NCBI RefSeq assembly: GCF_900105755.1
Contig: NZ_FNTQ01000001.1
Coordinates: forward strand, 8,990,001 to 9,054,000
Length of the DNA stretch: 64,000 bases
Source of the DNA: Streptomyces sp. Ag109_O5-10
Lineage (GTDB): Bacteria > Actinomycetota > Actinomycetes > Streptomycetales > Streptomycetaceae
Direction: 5' to 3'
Under the pieces are notes generated by a model. That model was not told the DNA's origin and searched no databases. It saw nothing but the letters and a program-made list of their open reading frames with translations. The translations under genes were made by a program, and so were the position numbers. Below are positions 33,610 through 42,593 of the stretch, piece by piece (positions within the stretch are counted from its first letter, which is position 1; the number at the start of each line of letters is the position of its first letter).

Positions 33610-34178
33610 CCGTCCGCAAGCGGGCGAAAGACGACGTGATGATCGTCCGGGCTCCGCGGGTCGCCGCCGGGCCCGGTGTCCGCACCGCCAGGAACGCGAG
33701 CGTGTCGGCACTTTGCCCGTCGGACGACGTGGTGTCCGAGGCGCCTCGTCCTTCACGCCTGGCGGCTCTTGGCAGCGCAACCATGGCGCCGCGGTAACGC
33801 AAAAAATTGCGTGAATTACGTCCACTTGCACCGAGGGACGCAAGTGGTGTGCGCGACTCGCGTGTGGGGTCGGGTCGCACTCCGTCAAGCGAAGTTCCCT
33901 TTCCAGCCCGCTCTTTGGGTACTGCGGGGGCTCTGGTGCCGGATGCGCGCCCTCGCCGTCACGGGTTCGTGAGTGCTTCTGGTGAAATTTGTGCAGTCCT
34001 GGCTGTAGACGGGCTCACATCGCTCTGTAATATTTCGATGAAACAATGCAAAAGTCTGCGTATTGCTTCTCGCGCCACTCCGCTGCACCGCATCGCACCT
34101 TTCTGCACCACTCCGTCAGGAACGAGCCGCCCTCGCCGCCCCCTCCGGCGTGCGAGCCTCCGCAGGAAGTGACCCCGC
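33610..34178. other. long leader/promoter region of the GH87 gene
   Basis: About 570 bp without a recognised gene. It includes an unusually AT-rich stretch (33790-34080) with a perfect hairpin at 33822-33847 and a TAATAT box near 34027 that could serve as a -10 element. No operator matching the LacI motifs found further right was seen. Confidence 0.4.
33822..33847. promoter_or_regulatory. perfect inverted repeat upstream of GH87 gene
   Basis: CCACTTGC and GCAAGTGG, 10-nt spacer, in AT-rich DNA about 330 bp before the GH87 start. It does not follow a gene, so an operator or leader hairpin is more likely than a terminator. Confidence 0.4.
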
Positions 34179-37100
34179 ATGACTCGACACAAGCCGAGAT
34201 CCTGGAGACGGCGCACAGCGACCGCTGTGCTCGCCTCCGCCGTCATGGTTCTGGGCCTGCCCGCCGTCGGCGCACACGCGGCAGGCGGCCCGAACGCCGC
34301 CGCGGACGCCAGGACCACGGCAGGCAGCGCCCGCGCCGCACATGCGGCCGTCAACGTCACCGACGGCGACACCGACACCTACTGGCAGGCCGGGAAGAAG
34401 TCGGCCCAGTGGGTCCAGACCGACCTCGGTCGGACCATGCGCGTCCGCGAGGTCGTGCTGCGACTGCCCGAGCGGTGGCAGACCCGCAAGCAGACGCTGG
34501 CGCTCCAGGGCAGCGCCGACGGCAAGAGCTTCGCCACGCTCAAGTCGGCGGCGCAGTACGTCTTCAGTCCGGGCGACGACAACACCGTGAAGGTCTCCTT
34601 CCCCGCGACCCTCGCCCGTTACGTGCGGGCCGACTTCAGCGCCAACTCGGTCGCCGGCACCGCCCAGCTCGCCGAGCTGCAGGTCCTCAGGACCGCCGCC
34701 TCGACGCCCAACCTCGCCCTGGGCAAGACCTTCAGCGAGAGCGGGCACGCCGACGTCTACGGCGCGGCCAACGCCGGTGACGGCAACCGCAACACCTACT
34801 GGGAGAGCACCAACAACGCCTTCCCGCAGTGGCTCAAGGTCGACCTCGGCTCCTCGGTCCAGGTGAACCAGGTGGCGCTGCGGCTGCCCAGCGGCTGGCC
34901 GAGCCGCAACCAGACCCTCAAGATCCAGGGCTCCACGGACAACCAGAACTTCACCGACCTGACCGCGTCGAAGGCGTACGCCTTCAACAGCTCCGACGAC
35001 CAGTCGGCGACCATCAGCTTCGACACGACCACGACGCGGTACGTACGGGCGTACTTCACCGCCAACGACGGCTGGCCCGCCGCGCAGGCGTCCGAGCTGG
35101 AGGTCTACGGACCGGCCACCGGCGACACCCAGGCACCCACCGCGCCGGCCAACCTGGCCTACACCGAACCGGCCTCGGGGCAGATCAAGCTGACCTGGAG
35201 CGCGGCCACCGACGACACGGGGGTGACCGGGTACGACGTCTACGCAAACGGCCAGTTGCGGGCGAGCGTCGCCGGGAACGTCCTGACCTACACCGACTCC
35301 CAGCCGGCCGGCACCGACATCACCTACTTCGTGCGGGCCAAGGACGCCGCGGGCAACGTCTCCGCCAACAGCAACAGCGTCACCCGCAAGGGAGCGAGCG
35401 GCGACACCCAGGCCCCGACGGCACCCGGCAACCTCGCGTACACGCAGTCCGGCAACGACGTGAAGCTCACCTGGCAGGCGTCGAGCGACAACGTGGCGGT
35501 CACCGGCTACGACGTCTACGCCAATGACCAGCTCCTCAAGAGCGTGGCGGGCGACGCGACGACGTACACCGACACCCCGTCGGCGACGGCCACCGTCACC
35601 TACTACGTGAAGGCGAAGGACGCCGCCGGGAACGTGTCGGTGGCGAGCAACAGCGTCACCCGGCCCGGGAACGGCACGGGCTCCGACCTCGCCCAGGGCA
35701 AGCCCATCGAGGCCTCCTCGTACACCTTCACCTACGTCGCCGCGAACGCCAACGACGGCCAGATCGGCACCTACTGGGAGAGCGCGGGCGGCGCCTACCC
35801 GGCCACCCTCACCACCAAGCTGGGCGCCAACGCCGACCTCAGCCAGGTCGTCGTCAAGCTCAACCCGGACCCGGCCTGGTCCACCCGCACCCAGAACATC
35901 CAGGTGCTCGGCCGCGACCAGGACGCGACCACCTTCACCAGCCTCGCCGCGGCGAAGGACTACACCTTCAACCCGGCCACCGGCAACACCGTGACCATCC
36001 CGGTCTCCGGCGCCGCCGCCGACATCCAGCTCAAGTTCGCCTCCAACACCGGCGCCCCCGGCGGACAGGTCGCCGAGTTCCAGGTGATCGGCACCCCGGC
36101 CGCCAACCCGGACCTCAAGGTCACCGGCATCACCAACTCACCCACGGCTCCCGTGGAGTCGGACGCCATCAGCCTCTCCGCGACCGTCACCAACAGCGGC
36201 AGCAAGGCGGCCAAGGCCACCGACCTGAACTTCACCCTCGGCGGCACCAAGGCGGCCACCGCCGACGTCCCGGCCCTCGCGGCGGGCGCCTCGGCGACGG
36301 TCACCGCGAGCATCGGCAGCCGGGACGCGGGCAGTTACCCGGTCGGCGCCCAGGTGGACCCGTCCAACAAGGTCATCGAGCAGAACGAGGGCAACAACAC
36401 CTTCACCCGCTCCGACGCCCTCGTCGTCAAGCCCGTCTCCAGCTCCGACCTGGTCGCCGCACCGGTCGCCTGGACGCCCTCCAGTGCCTCGGCCGGCGAC
36501 AACGTCGCCTTCACCGTGGCCCTCAAGAACCAGGGGACCATCGACTCCGCCTCCGGCGCGCACGGCGTCACCCTCACGGTCCAGGACGCGAACGGCGCCA
36601 CCGTCAAGACGCTCAGCGGCTCCTACAACGGCACCGTCGCCTCCGGACAGACGACCGCGCCGATCAGCCTCGGCTCCTGGACCGCCGTCAACGGCAAGTA
36701 CACCGTGAAGACGGTCATCGCCGACGACACCAACGAACTGCCGGTCAAGCGCACCAACAACACCACCACACAGAACCTGTTCGTCGGCCGCGGCGCCGAC
36801 ATGCCGTACGACATGTACGAGGCCGAGGACGGCACGGTCGGCGGCGGCGCCAAGGTCGTCGGCCCCAACCGCACCATCGGCGACCTCGCGGGCGAGGCGA
36901 GCGGCCGCAAGGCGGTCACCCTCGACGCCACCGGCGAGTACGTCGAGTGGACGACCCGCGCCGCGACCAACACCCTGGTCACCCGCTTCGCGATCCCGGA
37001 CGGCACCAACGCCACCCTCGACGTCTACGTGGACGGCCAGTTCCTCAAGGCGATCGACCTCACCTCCAAGTACGCGTGGCTGTACGGCAGCGAGACCGCG

Positions 37101-38453
37101 CCCGGCAACTCGCCCGGCTCCGGTGCCCCGCGCCACATCTACGACGAGGCGAACCTGCTGCTCGGCAAGACCGTGCCCGCCGGTTCCAAGATCCGCCTCC
37201 AGAAGGACGCGGCGAACACCGCCAGTTACTACGCCGTCGACTTCATCAACACCGAACAGGCGACCGCGGTCGCGAACCCCGACCCGGCCGCCTACACGGT
37301 CCCGGCCGGCTTCACCCAGCAGGACGTGCAGAACGCCCTCGACAAGGTCCGCATGGACACCACGGGCAAGCTCGTCGGCGTCTACCTCCCCGCCGGCGAC
37401 TACGACACCTCCAGCAAGTTCCAGGTCTACGGCAAGGCGGTCAAGGTCGTCGGAGCGGGCCCCTGGTTCACCCGCTTCCACGCGCCCGCCTCGCAGGAGA
37501 ACACCGACGTCGGCTTCCGCGCCGAGGCCACGGCCAACGGCTCGACGTTCGCCGGCTTCGCCTACTTCGGCAACTACACGTCCCGGATCGACGGCCCGGG
37601 CAAGGTGTTCGACTTCTCCAACGTCTCGAACATCACCATCGACAACATCTGGGCCGAACACATGGTGTGCCTCTACTGGGGCGCCAACACCGACAACATG
37701 ACCATCTCGAACTCCCGCATCCGTGACACGTTCGCCGACGGCATCAACATGACGAACGGCTCCACGGACAACCACGTCGTCAACAACGACGCCCGCGCCA
37801 CGGGCGACGACAGCTTCGCGCTCTTCTCGGCCATCGACGCCGGCGGCGCCGACGAGAAGAACAACCTCTACGAGAACCTGACCTCCACCCTCACCTGGCG
37901 CGCGGCCGGCATCGCCGTCTACGGCGGGTACCACAACACCTTCCGCAACATCCGCGTCGCCGACACCCTCGTCTACTCCGGCATCACGATCTCCTCGCTG
38001 GACTTCGGCTACCCGATGAACGGCTTCGGCACCGATCCCACGACGATCGAGAACGTCTCCCTGGACAGAACCGGCGGCCACTTCTGGGGCTCCCAGGTCT
38101 TCCCCGCCATCTGGGCGTTCTCCGCCTCGAAGGTCTTCCAGGGCATCCGGGTCAACGACGTCGACATCGACGACTCCACGTACGGAGGCGTCATGTTCCA
38201 GACCAACTACGTCGGCGGCCAGCCGCAGTTCCCGGTGAAGGACACCATCTTCACCGACATCTCCATCACCAACTCCAAGAAGAGCGGAGACGCCTTCGAC
38301 GCCAAGTCCGGCTTCGGCATCTGGGCCAACGAACTGCCCGAACCCGGCCAGGGTCCCGCCGTCGGCGAGGCCACCTTCCGCAACCTGCGGATGAGCGGCA
38401 ACGCCCAGGACATCAAGAACACGACCACCACGTTCAAGATCAACATCGAGTGA
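34179..38453 (+). CDS. secreted multimodular GH87 alpha-1,3-glucanase (mycodextranase-type)
   Basis: A 1424-residue secreted enzyme. After a Sec signal (about 1-36) come two F5/8 discoidin modules (about 45-310), two fibronectin III modules (315-500), a third discoidin-like module (505-645), two CARDB modules (650-865), a carbohydrate-binding-like segment from 873, and the GH87 right-handed beta-helix from about 1040. The catalytic aspartates are predicted as Asp1187 (FADGIN) and Asp1210-Asp1211 (ATGDDSF). Their 23/24-residue spacing matches that of the three catalytic aspartates reported for the Bacillus circulans enzyme, as I recall. The enzyme should cut alpha-1,3-glucan of fungal walls or dental-type polysaccharide. 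GGAAG precedes ATG 34179. Confidence 0.88.
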   Translation: MTRHKPRSWRRRTATAVLASAVMVLGLPAVGAHAAGGPNAAADARTTAGSARAAHAAVNVTDGDTDTYWQAGKKSAQWVQTDLGRTMRVREVVLRLPERWQTRKQTLALQGSADGKSFATLKSAAQYVFSPGDDNTVKVSFPATLARYVRADFSANSVAGTAQLAELQVLRTAASTPNLALGKTFSESGHADVYGAANAGDGNRNTYWESTNNAFPQWLKVDLGSSVQVNQVALRLPSGWPSRNQTLKIQGSTDNQNFTDLTASKAYAFNSSDDQSATISFDTTTTRYVRAYFTANDGWPAAQASELEVYGPATGDTQAPTAPANLAYTEPASGQIKLTWSAATDDTGVTGYDVYANGQLRASVAGNVLTYTDSQPAGTDITYFVRAKDAAGNVSANSNSVTRKGASGDTQAPTAPGNLAYTQSGNDVKLTWQASSDNVAVTGYDVYANDQLLKSVAGDATTYTDTPSATATVTYYVKAKDAAGNVSVASNSVTRPGNGTGSDLAQGKPIEASSYTFTYVAANANDGQIGTYWESAGGAYPATLTTKLGANADLSQVVVKLNPDPAWSTRTQNIQVLGRDQDATTFTSLAAAKDYTFNPATGNTVTIPVSGAAADIQLKFASNTGAPGGQVAEFQVIGTPAANPDLKVTGITNSPTAPVESDAISLSATVTNSGSKAAKATDLNFTLGGTKAATADVPALAAGASATVTASIGSRDAGSYPVGAQVDPSNKVIEQNEGNNTFTRSDALVVKPVSSSDLVAAPVAWTPSSASAGDNVAFTVALKNQGTIDSASGAHGVTLTVQDANGATVKTLSGSYNGTVASGQTTAPISLGSWTAVNGKYTVKTVIADDTNELPVKRTNNTTTQNLFVGRGADMPYDMYEAEDGTVGGGAKVVGPNRTIGDLAGEASGRKAVTLDATGEYVEWTTRAATNTLVTRFAIPDGTNATLDVYVDGQFLKAIDLTSKYAWLYGSETAPGNSPGSGAPRHIYDEANLLLGKTVPAGSKIRLQKDAANTASYYAVDFINTEQATAVANPDPAAYTVPAGFTQQDVQNALDKVRMDTTGKLVGVYLPAGDYDTSSKFQVYGKAVKVVGAGPWFTRFHAPASQENTDVGFRAEATANGSTFAGFAYFGNYTSRIDGPGKVFDFSNVSNITIDNIWAEHMVCLYWGANTDNMTISNSRIRDTFADGINMTNGSTDNHVVNNDARATGDDSFALFSAIDAGGADEKNNLYENLTSTLTWRAAGIAVYGGYHNTFRNIRVADTLVYSGITISSLDFGYPMNGFGTDPTTIENVSLDRTGGHFWGSQVFPAIWAFSASKVFQGIRVNDVDIDDSTYGGVMFQTNYVGGQPQFPVKDTIFTDISITNSKKSGDAFDAKSGFGIWANELPEPGQGPAVGEATFRNLRMSGNAQDIKNTTTTFKINIE

Positions 38454-38471
38454 CTCCCGAACGGCGGTGAA

Positions 38472-38507
38472 GGGAAGGGGCGCCCCCCGGCGGGGGCGTC
38501 CCTTCCC
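38472..38507. terminator. terminator after the GH87 gene
   Basis: A 16-bp stem with one G-T pair and a 4-nt loop begins 18 bp after the stop codon (arms from GGGAAGGGG to CCCTTCCC). Confidence 0.8.
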
Positions 38508-38610
38508 GCCGTGCCCGGCCCCGCCGCGGTGACCGGCGTGCGGCTCCGGCGTCGAAGCCGGCGTCCGGATCCCGCCAGCGTCCCCGGCGGGCGGGCGTCA
38601 CGCTGCACAC

Positions 38611-39114
38611 ATGAATCCCACCTTTCCTCCCCTGCCCATCCCCGCCGCGGCCCTCAGGGAACTGCGCGTCCAGGACGACGCGGGGAATCCGCCACGCCCG
38701 TACCCGGACGACGAGGGCGGCGCGCCGCTGCGCTGCTGCCTGCGGTCCAGTACCCGGGGAGAGCTGATCGCCCTCGTGTCCTACGCCCCGCTGCGCCGGT
38801 GGGCGGCGCAGACGGACGCCGATCCCGGGGCGTACGACGAACAGGGACCGGTCTTCGTCCACGCCGAGGACTGCGGCGGTCCGTCCGGGGAGAACCTCGG
38901 CTACCCCTGGGCACGCCCCGGTGCCCTGCGCGTCCTGCGCCGCTACGACGGGCGAGGCCACATCACGGGCGGCCGCATGCTGGAGCTCCCGGCCGACCCC
39001 GACCTCGCCTTCGAGCACGCACTGGCCGAGGCGTTCGCCGACCCCGAGACCGCCCAGGTCCACGTCCGCGCCGTCGAACACGGCTGCTACCACTTCCGCG
39101 TGCAGCGCCCCTGA
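38611..39114 (+). CDS. DUF1203 domain protein
   Basis: A 167-residue cytosolic protein of the DUF1203 family, unknown in function. Family features are LRCCLRSSTRGELIALVSYAPL near residues 40-62, GPVFVHAEDCGG near 84-95, and the C-terminal VHVRAVEHGCYHF. The Cys and His residues in these blocks are conserved and suggest a metal or redox site, but this is inference. ATG 38611 starts the family N-terminus. The gene is monocistronic. Confidence 0.85.
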   Translation: MNPTFPPLPIPAAALRELRVQDDAGNPPRPYPDDEGGAPLRCCLRSSTRGELIALVSYAPLRRWAAQTDADPGAYDEQGPVFVHAEDCGGPSGENLGYPWARPGALRVLRRYDGRGHITGGRMLELPADPDLAFEHALAEAFADPETAQVHVRAVEHGCYHFRVQRP

Positions 39115-39228
39115 CAGCGGAACGCCGGGCGGGGCACCCACACCCCGCCCGGCGCACCGGCACGGTGACGCCGTCGAGCCCGGCCCACCACCCGGCCCGG
39201 CCCCGGCTCCGTTCCCACGGCCTGCTTT

Positions 39229-39421
39229 CCGGCGGGCTCCCTCGTTGCGCAGCCTGCTCCACGTCTTCGGGCCGACGATGCCGTCGGCGGGCAGACCGCG
39301 ATGGGTCTGGAATGCCTCGGCGGCACTGGTGGTGAGAGGGCCGAAGACGCCGTCGACTCCCCCCGGGCCCACCACAATTCCGGCGACATCGGCGATCATC
39401 CCCGGAATACTGGTCGCCCAT
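39229..39421 (-). pseudogene. peptidoglycan-binding domain remnant
   Basis: On the minus strand from about 39421 a frame reads VDGVFGPLTTSAAEAFQTHRGLPADGIVGPKTWSRLR, the signature of a peptidoglycan-binding domain 1 repeat. Upstream of it there is no signal peptide or proper N-terminus. The nearest ATG codons (39399, 39421) start inside the domain's first helix. Downstream the frame runs on without a stop into low-quality sequence. It looks like the broken end of a cell-wall-binding protein whose other half is lost. The kinase gene starts at 39420 on the other strand. Confidence 0.55.
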
Positions 39422-40166
39422 GGACGAGGTCGAAGTCGTCGTCGCCCACTCCGAGCGCGCGACGCTGCGCGTCGGCGACGTGTTCTTGAAGGTGGACGCC
39501 GATCACGCGCGCATCGAGGTCGAGGTCGAGGCGATGGGCCTGGTGCCGGTCCCGACTCCGGAGGTCCTGTGGCGCAAGCGGCCCGTGCTCGCCATCGCCG
39601 CCGTCCCGGGGACGGCGCTCGGCCGGCTCGGTCAGCCGTCGGCCGCTTCGCCGGCGGCATGGGCCGCGGCGGGTGCCGCCCTCCGGCAGTTGCACGAGGC
39701 GCCGCTGCCGCCCTGGCCCGGCCGCCGCCGCCGGGGTCCCGACGAGCTGGCGGCGGAACTCGACGGCGAGTGCGAGTTGCTCGTGGCGAACGGCGTTCTG
39801 CCCGCCGACCTGGTCACCCGCAACCGCCAGGTCGCCGAGGCCGCGATCCGGCCGTGGACCCCGGTGTTCACGCACGGCGACCTGCAGGCCGAGCACGTCT
39901 TTGTCGACGGCGACGAGGTCACCGGCATCATCGACTGGTCCGAAGCGGGCCGGGGCGACGCCCTGTTCGACCTCGCCACCCTGACGCTGGGCCACGAGGA
40001 GCACCTCGGCGACGTCATCGCCGGTTACGGCACCGACGTCGACCTCGACGTGCTCCGCGCGTGGTGGTCGGTGCGAAGTCTGCTGGGGGTGCGCTGGCTG
40101 GTCGAGCACGGCTTCGACCCGTCCGCGCCGGGCTGTGAGGTCGACGTGCTGAGATCCCGGATGTGA
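39420..40166 (+). CDS. aminoglycoside phosphotransferase-like kinase
   Basis: A 248-residue small-molecule kinase of the APH/choline kinase fold. The catalytic loop is FTHGDLQAEHVFVDGD near residues 150-165 (Asp as base), and the metal-binding GIIDWSEAG motif follows near 168. The N-lobe is short. The substrate is unknown; many chromosomal members phosphorylate sugars or natural products and give no resistance. ATG 39420 is the only good start and overlaps the remnant on the opposite strand by two bases. A strong terminator separates it from the convergent MFS gene. Confidence 0.85.
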   Translation: MDEVEVVVAHSERATLRVGDVFLKVDADHARIEVEVEAMGLVPVPTPEVLWRKRPVLAIAAVPGTALGRLGQPSAASPAAWAAAGAALRQLHEAPLPPWPGRRRRGPDELAAELDGECELLVANGVLPADLVTRNRQVAEAAIRPWTPVFTHGDLQAEHVFVDGDEVTGIIDWSEAGRGDALFDLATLTLGHEEHLGDVIAGYGTDVDLDVLRAWWSVRSLLGVRWLVEHGFDPSAPGCEVDVLRSRM

Positions 40167-40221
40167 GGCCGCGCGGGCCGGACTGCCGCCCGTGCACCGA
40201 GGGGACCCGGCACGTCACCGG

Positions 40222-40255
40222 GGACGGCGGGCAGGGGAACCCCTGCCCGCCGTCC
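40222..40255. terminator. bidirectional terminator between kinase and MFS genes
   Basis: A perfect 16-bp stem (GGACGGCGGGCAGGGG and its complement) with a 2-nt spacer between the arms, between two convergent genes. Confidence 0.85.
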
Positions 40256-40271
40256 AAGGCTCCGCGTCCGG

Positions 40272-41972
40272 TCACTCCTCGGCGGCGGCCAGGGCGGTCA
40301 GCTCGCGGTTGACGGCCAGTTGGTGCGCCTCGGCGTCCATGCGCGCCTTCTTCGGGCTCCACCGGCCCGCCATCACGAAGACGAAGGGCAGGAAGACCAC
40401 CTGGCCGCCGACGCAGATCCACCACCAGGTGCGCCATTCACCGGGGCCGTCCTTCGACGCCTTCTGGACCTTGGTGCCGTACTCCTTCAGCACCTTCAGC
40501 TGCGGACCCGCCTTCTGTACGACGGCGAGGTTCGCCGCGCCGACCTCCTTGACGGCGCGGGCGCTCAGCGCGGGAGGGGTGGTGGCCGGGGTGTATTTGT
40601 CGAGCTCGGCGAAGAGGTCCGGATGCGCGTCGACGATCGCCAGCGCGGGCGCCGCCTGCGCCGAGGCGGCCTTGACCTCGGCGCCGTGCTCCACGAGCGG
40701 GGTCACGGAGGTGACCAGCACCGGGATGAAGGCGGCGGAGACGGCGACCACGATGCGCACGGTCCAGCCCCACACCGCCAGACCCGCCGCGGTGGCCGCC
40801 GGGTTGTGCTTCTCCACCGTCTCGGTGAAGCTCGCCATCCAGGGCGCGTAGGCGATACCGCTGAAGAGGCCGATGCCGACGAACAGCCAGGCGAAGGTGT
40901 AGTAGCCGGTCGTCAGGTGGGTGGCGCGGGTGGCGAAGACCGCGGTCACCGCGATCGAGCCGGCCGCGCCGACGATCATGAAGGGCTTGCGCACCTTCAG
41001 CCGGTCCGAGGCCAGACCGACCAGGACCAGGGCGATGGCGTTCGCTCCCCAGTACCAGTTGGCCAGCGCGTTGGTGCGCTGCTCGCTGTAGCCGAAGACG
41101 GTCGAGAAGTACACGACGAAGTTGCCGACCGCCGCGTAGTACAGCAGCAGGAACACGGCGACGGCGAAGGCCGAGCCCAGCACGTCCAGGCGCATCATCT
41201 GCCGCCACTCGCCGCGCCGCAGCGCCTCGGTGTCCAGCCCCTTGGCGCGTGCCTCGACCAGGGCCCGGTCCCGCAGCGTCACCATGATCTGGTCCCGCAG
41301 CGCCGGGGACAGCTCGCGCAGCGCGACGATCGCGAAGACGAGGACGACGAACCCGGCGATCGCCGAATAGCGCAGCTCGTCCTGCCAGGTGGCGCTGTCG
41401 AGGGTGTTGCTGGTGACGACGGTGACCACCAGGGAGCCGATGACCGGCCCCATCGTCCAGTACCCCATCGCGGTGGCCCGGCCGAGCTGCGGGGAGAAGT
41501 CCCTGATCAAAGCCGGGGTGGCGACCAGCACGATGCCCTCGATGAAGCTGACGAGCGCGAAGAGCACCAGGTAGGTCGTCTTGTTCGCCGCGTCGGGCAG
41601 CCCGAAGAAGACCAGCAGCGCCGCGACCAGCAGTCCGTAGACCACCAGGTTCGCCCGGCCCCAGCGGTCCGCCAGACCCGCCACGAGCGAGGCGAAGGCC
41701 CCGACCGCGTTGCCGATCACCGAGACCCAGATGAAGTAGCGGTACGTCATGCCGAAGTGCGTGATGATCGACGTCGCCACCGCGTACTGGATGTACAGCA
41801 TGTAGTACAGGACGACGGTGGTGACGACCACGATCGCGAGGTACCCCATGCGGCGGCCGGTGGGCGGATAGTCGGTCAGTTCGCGGCGGTACAGCCGGGC
41901 CAGCGGGGTGCCGGCGGCGGAGGGTGCGTCGGGTGCGGGTCTGTCGGTGGGCGGTGTCGTGGCAGCGGACAT
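40272..41972 (-). CDS. MFS transporter with a large external insert
   Basis: A 566-residue major facilitator protein with about 12 membrane segments. The MFS loop signature appears as LADRWGRANL near residue 101. Between the last two membrane segments, about residues 425-520, there is a hydrophilic, Ala/Lys-rich insert of roughly 95 residues that is likely exposed outside the membrane; this is unusual for the family. The substrate is unknown. A perfect 8+8-bp palindrome at 42067-42084 lies about 95 bp upstream, suggesting control by a TetR regulator that is not encoded next to it. ATG 41972 is the natural start. Confidence 0.85.
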   Translation of the reverse strand: MSAATTPPTDRPAPDAPSAAGTPLARLYRRELTDYPPTGRRMGYLAIVVVTTVVLYYMLYIQYAVATSIITHFGMTYRYFIWVSVIGNAVGAFASLVAGLADRWGRANLVVYGLLVAALLVFFGLPDAANKTTYLVLFALVSFIEGIVLVATPALIRDFSPQLGRATAMGYWTMGPVIGSLVVTVVTSNTLDSATWQDELRYSAIAGFVVLVFAIVALRELSPALRDQIMVTLRDRALVEARAKGLDTEALRRGEWRQMMRLDVLGSAFAVAVFLLLYYAAVGNFVVYFSTVFGYSEQRTNALANWYWGANAIALVLVGLASDRLKVRKPFMIVGAAGSIAVTAVFATRATHLTTGYYTFAWLFVGIGLFSGIAYAPWMASFTETVEKHNPAATAAGLAVWGWTVRIVVAVSAAFIPVLVTSVTPLVEHGAEVKAASAQAAPALAIVDAHPDLFAELDKYTPATTPPALSARAVKEVGAANLAVVQKAGPQLKVLKEYGTKVQKASKDGPGEWRTWWWICVGGQVVFLPFVFVMAGRWSPKKARMDAEAHQLAVNRELTALAAAEE

Positions 41973-42066
41973 GCGGCTCCTCCCGGGGATTCCGGAGACC
42001 GGGTGGTGCGCGTCGGCGCGACGAGGCCTCGCGCCGGCCCGGCTCCGGGAGCGTGGCCAGAGGGTA

Positions 42067-42084
42067 GTACCGACTGGTCGGTAC
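42067..42084. promoter_or_regulatory. TetR-type operator upstream of the MFS gene
   Basis: GTACCGAC-TG-GTCGGTAC has perfect 8-bp arms. The ACCGA/TCGGT arms also occur in the two paa operators, but with wider spacing there, so a different TetR protein is probably involved. Confidence 0.65.
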
Positions 42085-42197
42085 GCCTAGGGGGTCTGCG
42101 TGGCCGAAATGCTTTGCCCGGACGATCCGGTCACGTCTGTCGTGCCGACGGTCGGAACGGGCGTTCTCGGAGGGCGCCCACAGGGGGAGCGATCGCC

Positions 42198-42593
42198 GTG
42201 GGTGTCTTCGTGGCCGTCAGGGGTTGGCTGGAGTGCGACGAGCGACAGCTCGCCCAGGTCAGAAGGATCGTCGAAGCGGACGATCCCGACCGGACGTACA
42301 GCGGCGGCTGGGCCTTTCCCCCGCGGCAGTACAACTTCGCCAACTGGGTCTTCTTCGGGGCCCACATGCGCGCCCGGTGCGTCGACTGGTTCGTGGAGCG
42401 GCTGCGGAGCCTGGCACGCGTTCCGGCTTCCGACGACGACAACGACCTGATCCAGGGTCTGTTCATCGTCAGCCACGAGGTCGACGGCATGAGCGAGTGG
42501 CAGGTCCGCGACGGCACCGTGGTGATCCAGGCCGTCAGCGGGGCCTACGGGTTCCTGGACGATAGAACCCGCATCCGTGTGAAGCCCCCGGCG
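42198..42593 (+). pseudogene. conserved hypothetical protein that has lost its stop codon
   Basis: From GTG 42198 the frame encodes about 121 residues that look like a real conserved actinobacterial protein (FVAVRGWLECDERQLAQV at the start, WVFFGAHMRARCVDWFVERL in the middle, GLFIVSHEVDGMSEWQVRDG near the end, AYGFLDD at about 42560). After that the frame continues without a stop into the antisense strand of the convergent lacI gene and ends only at 43670. A TAG sits out of frame at 42564-42566, so a one-base indel just before the natural end would explain the read-through. I give the end as the limit of the lacI gene. Function unknown. Confidence 0.6.
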
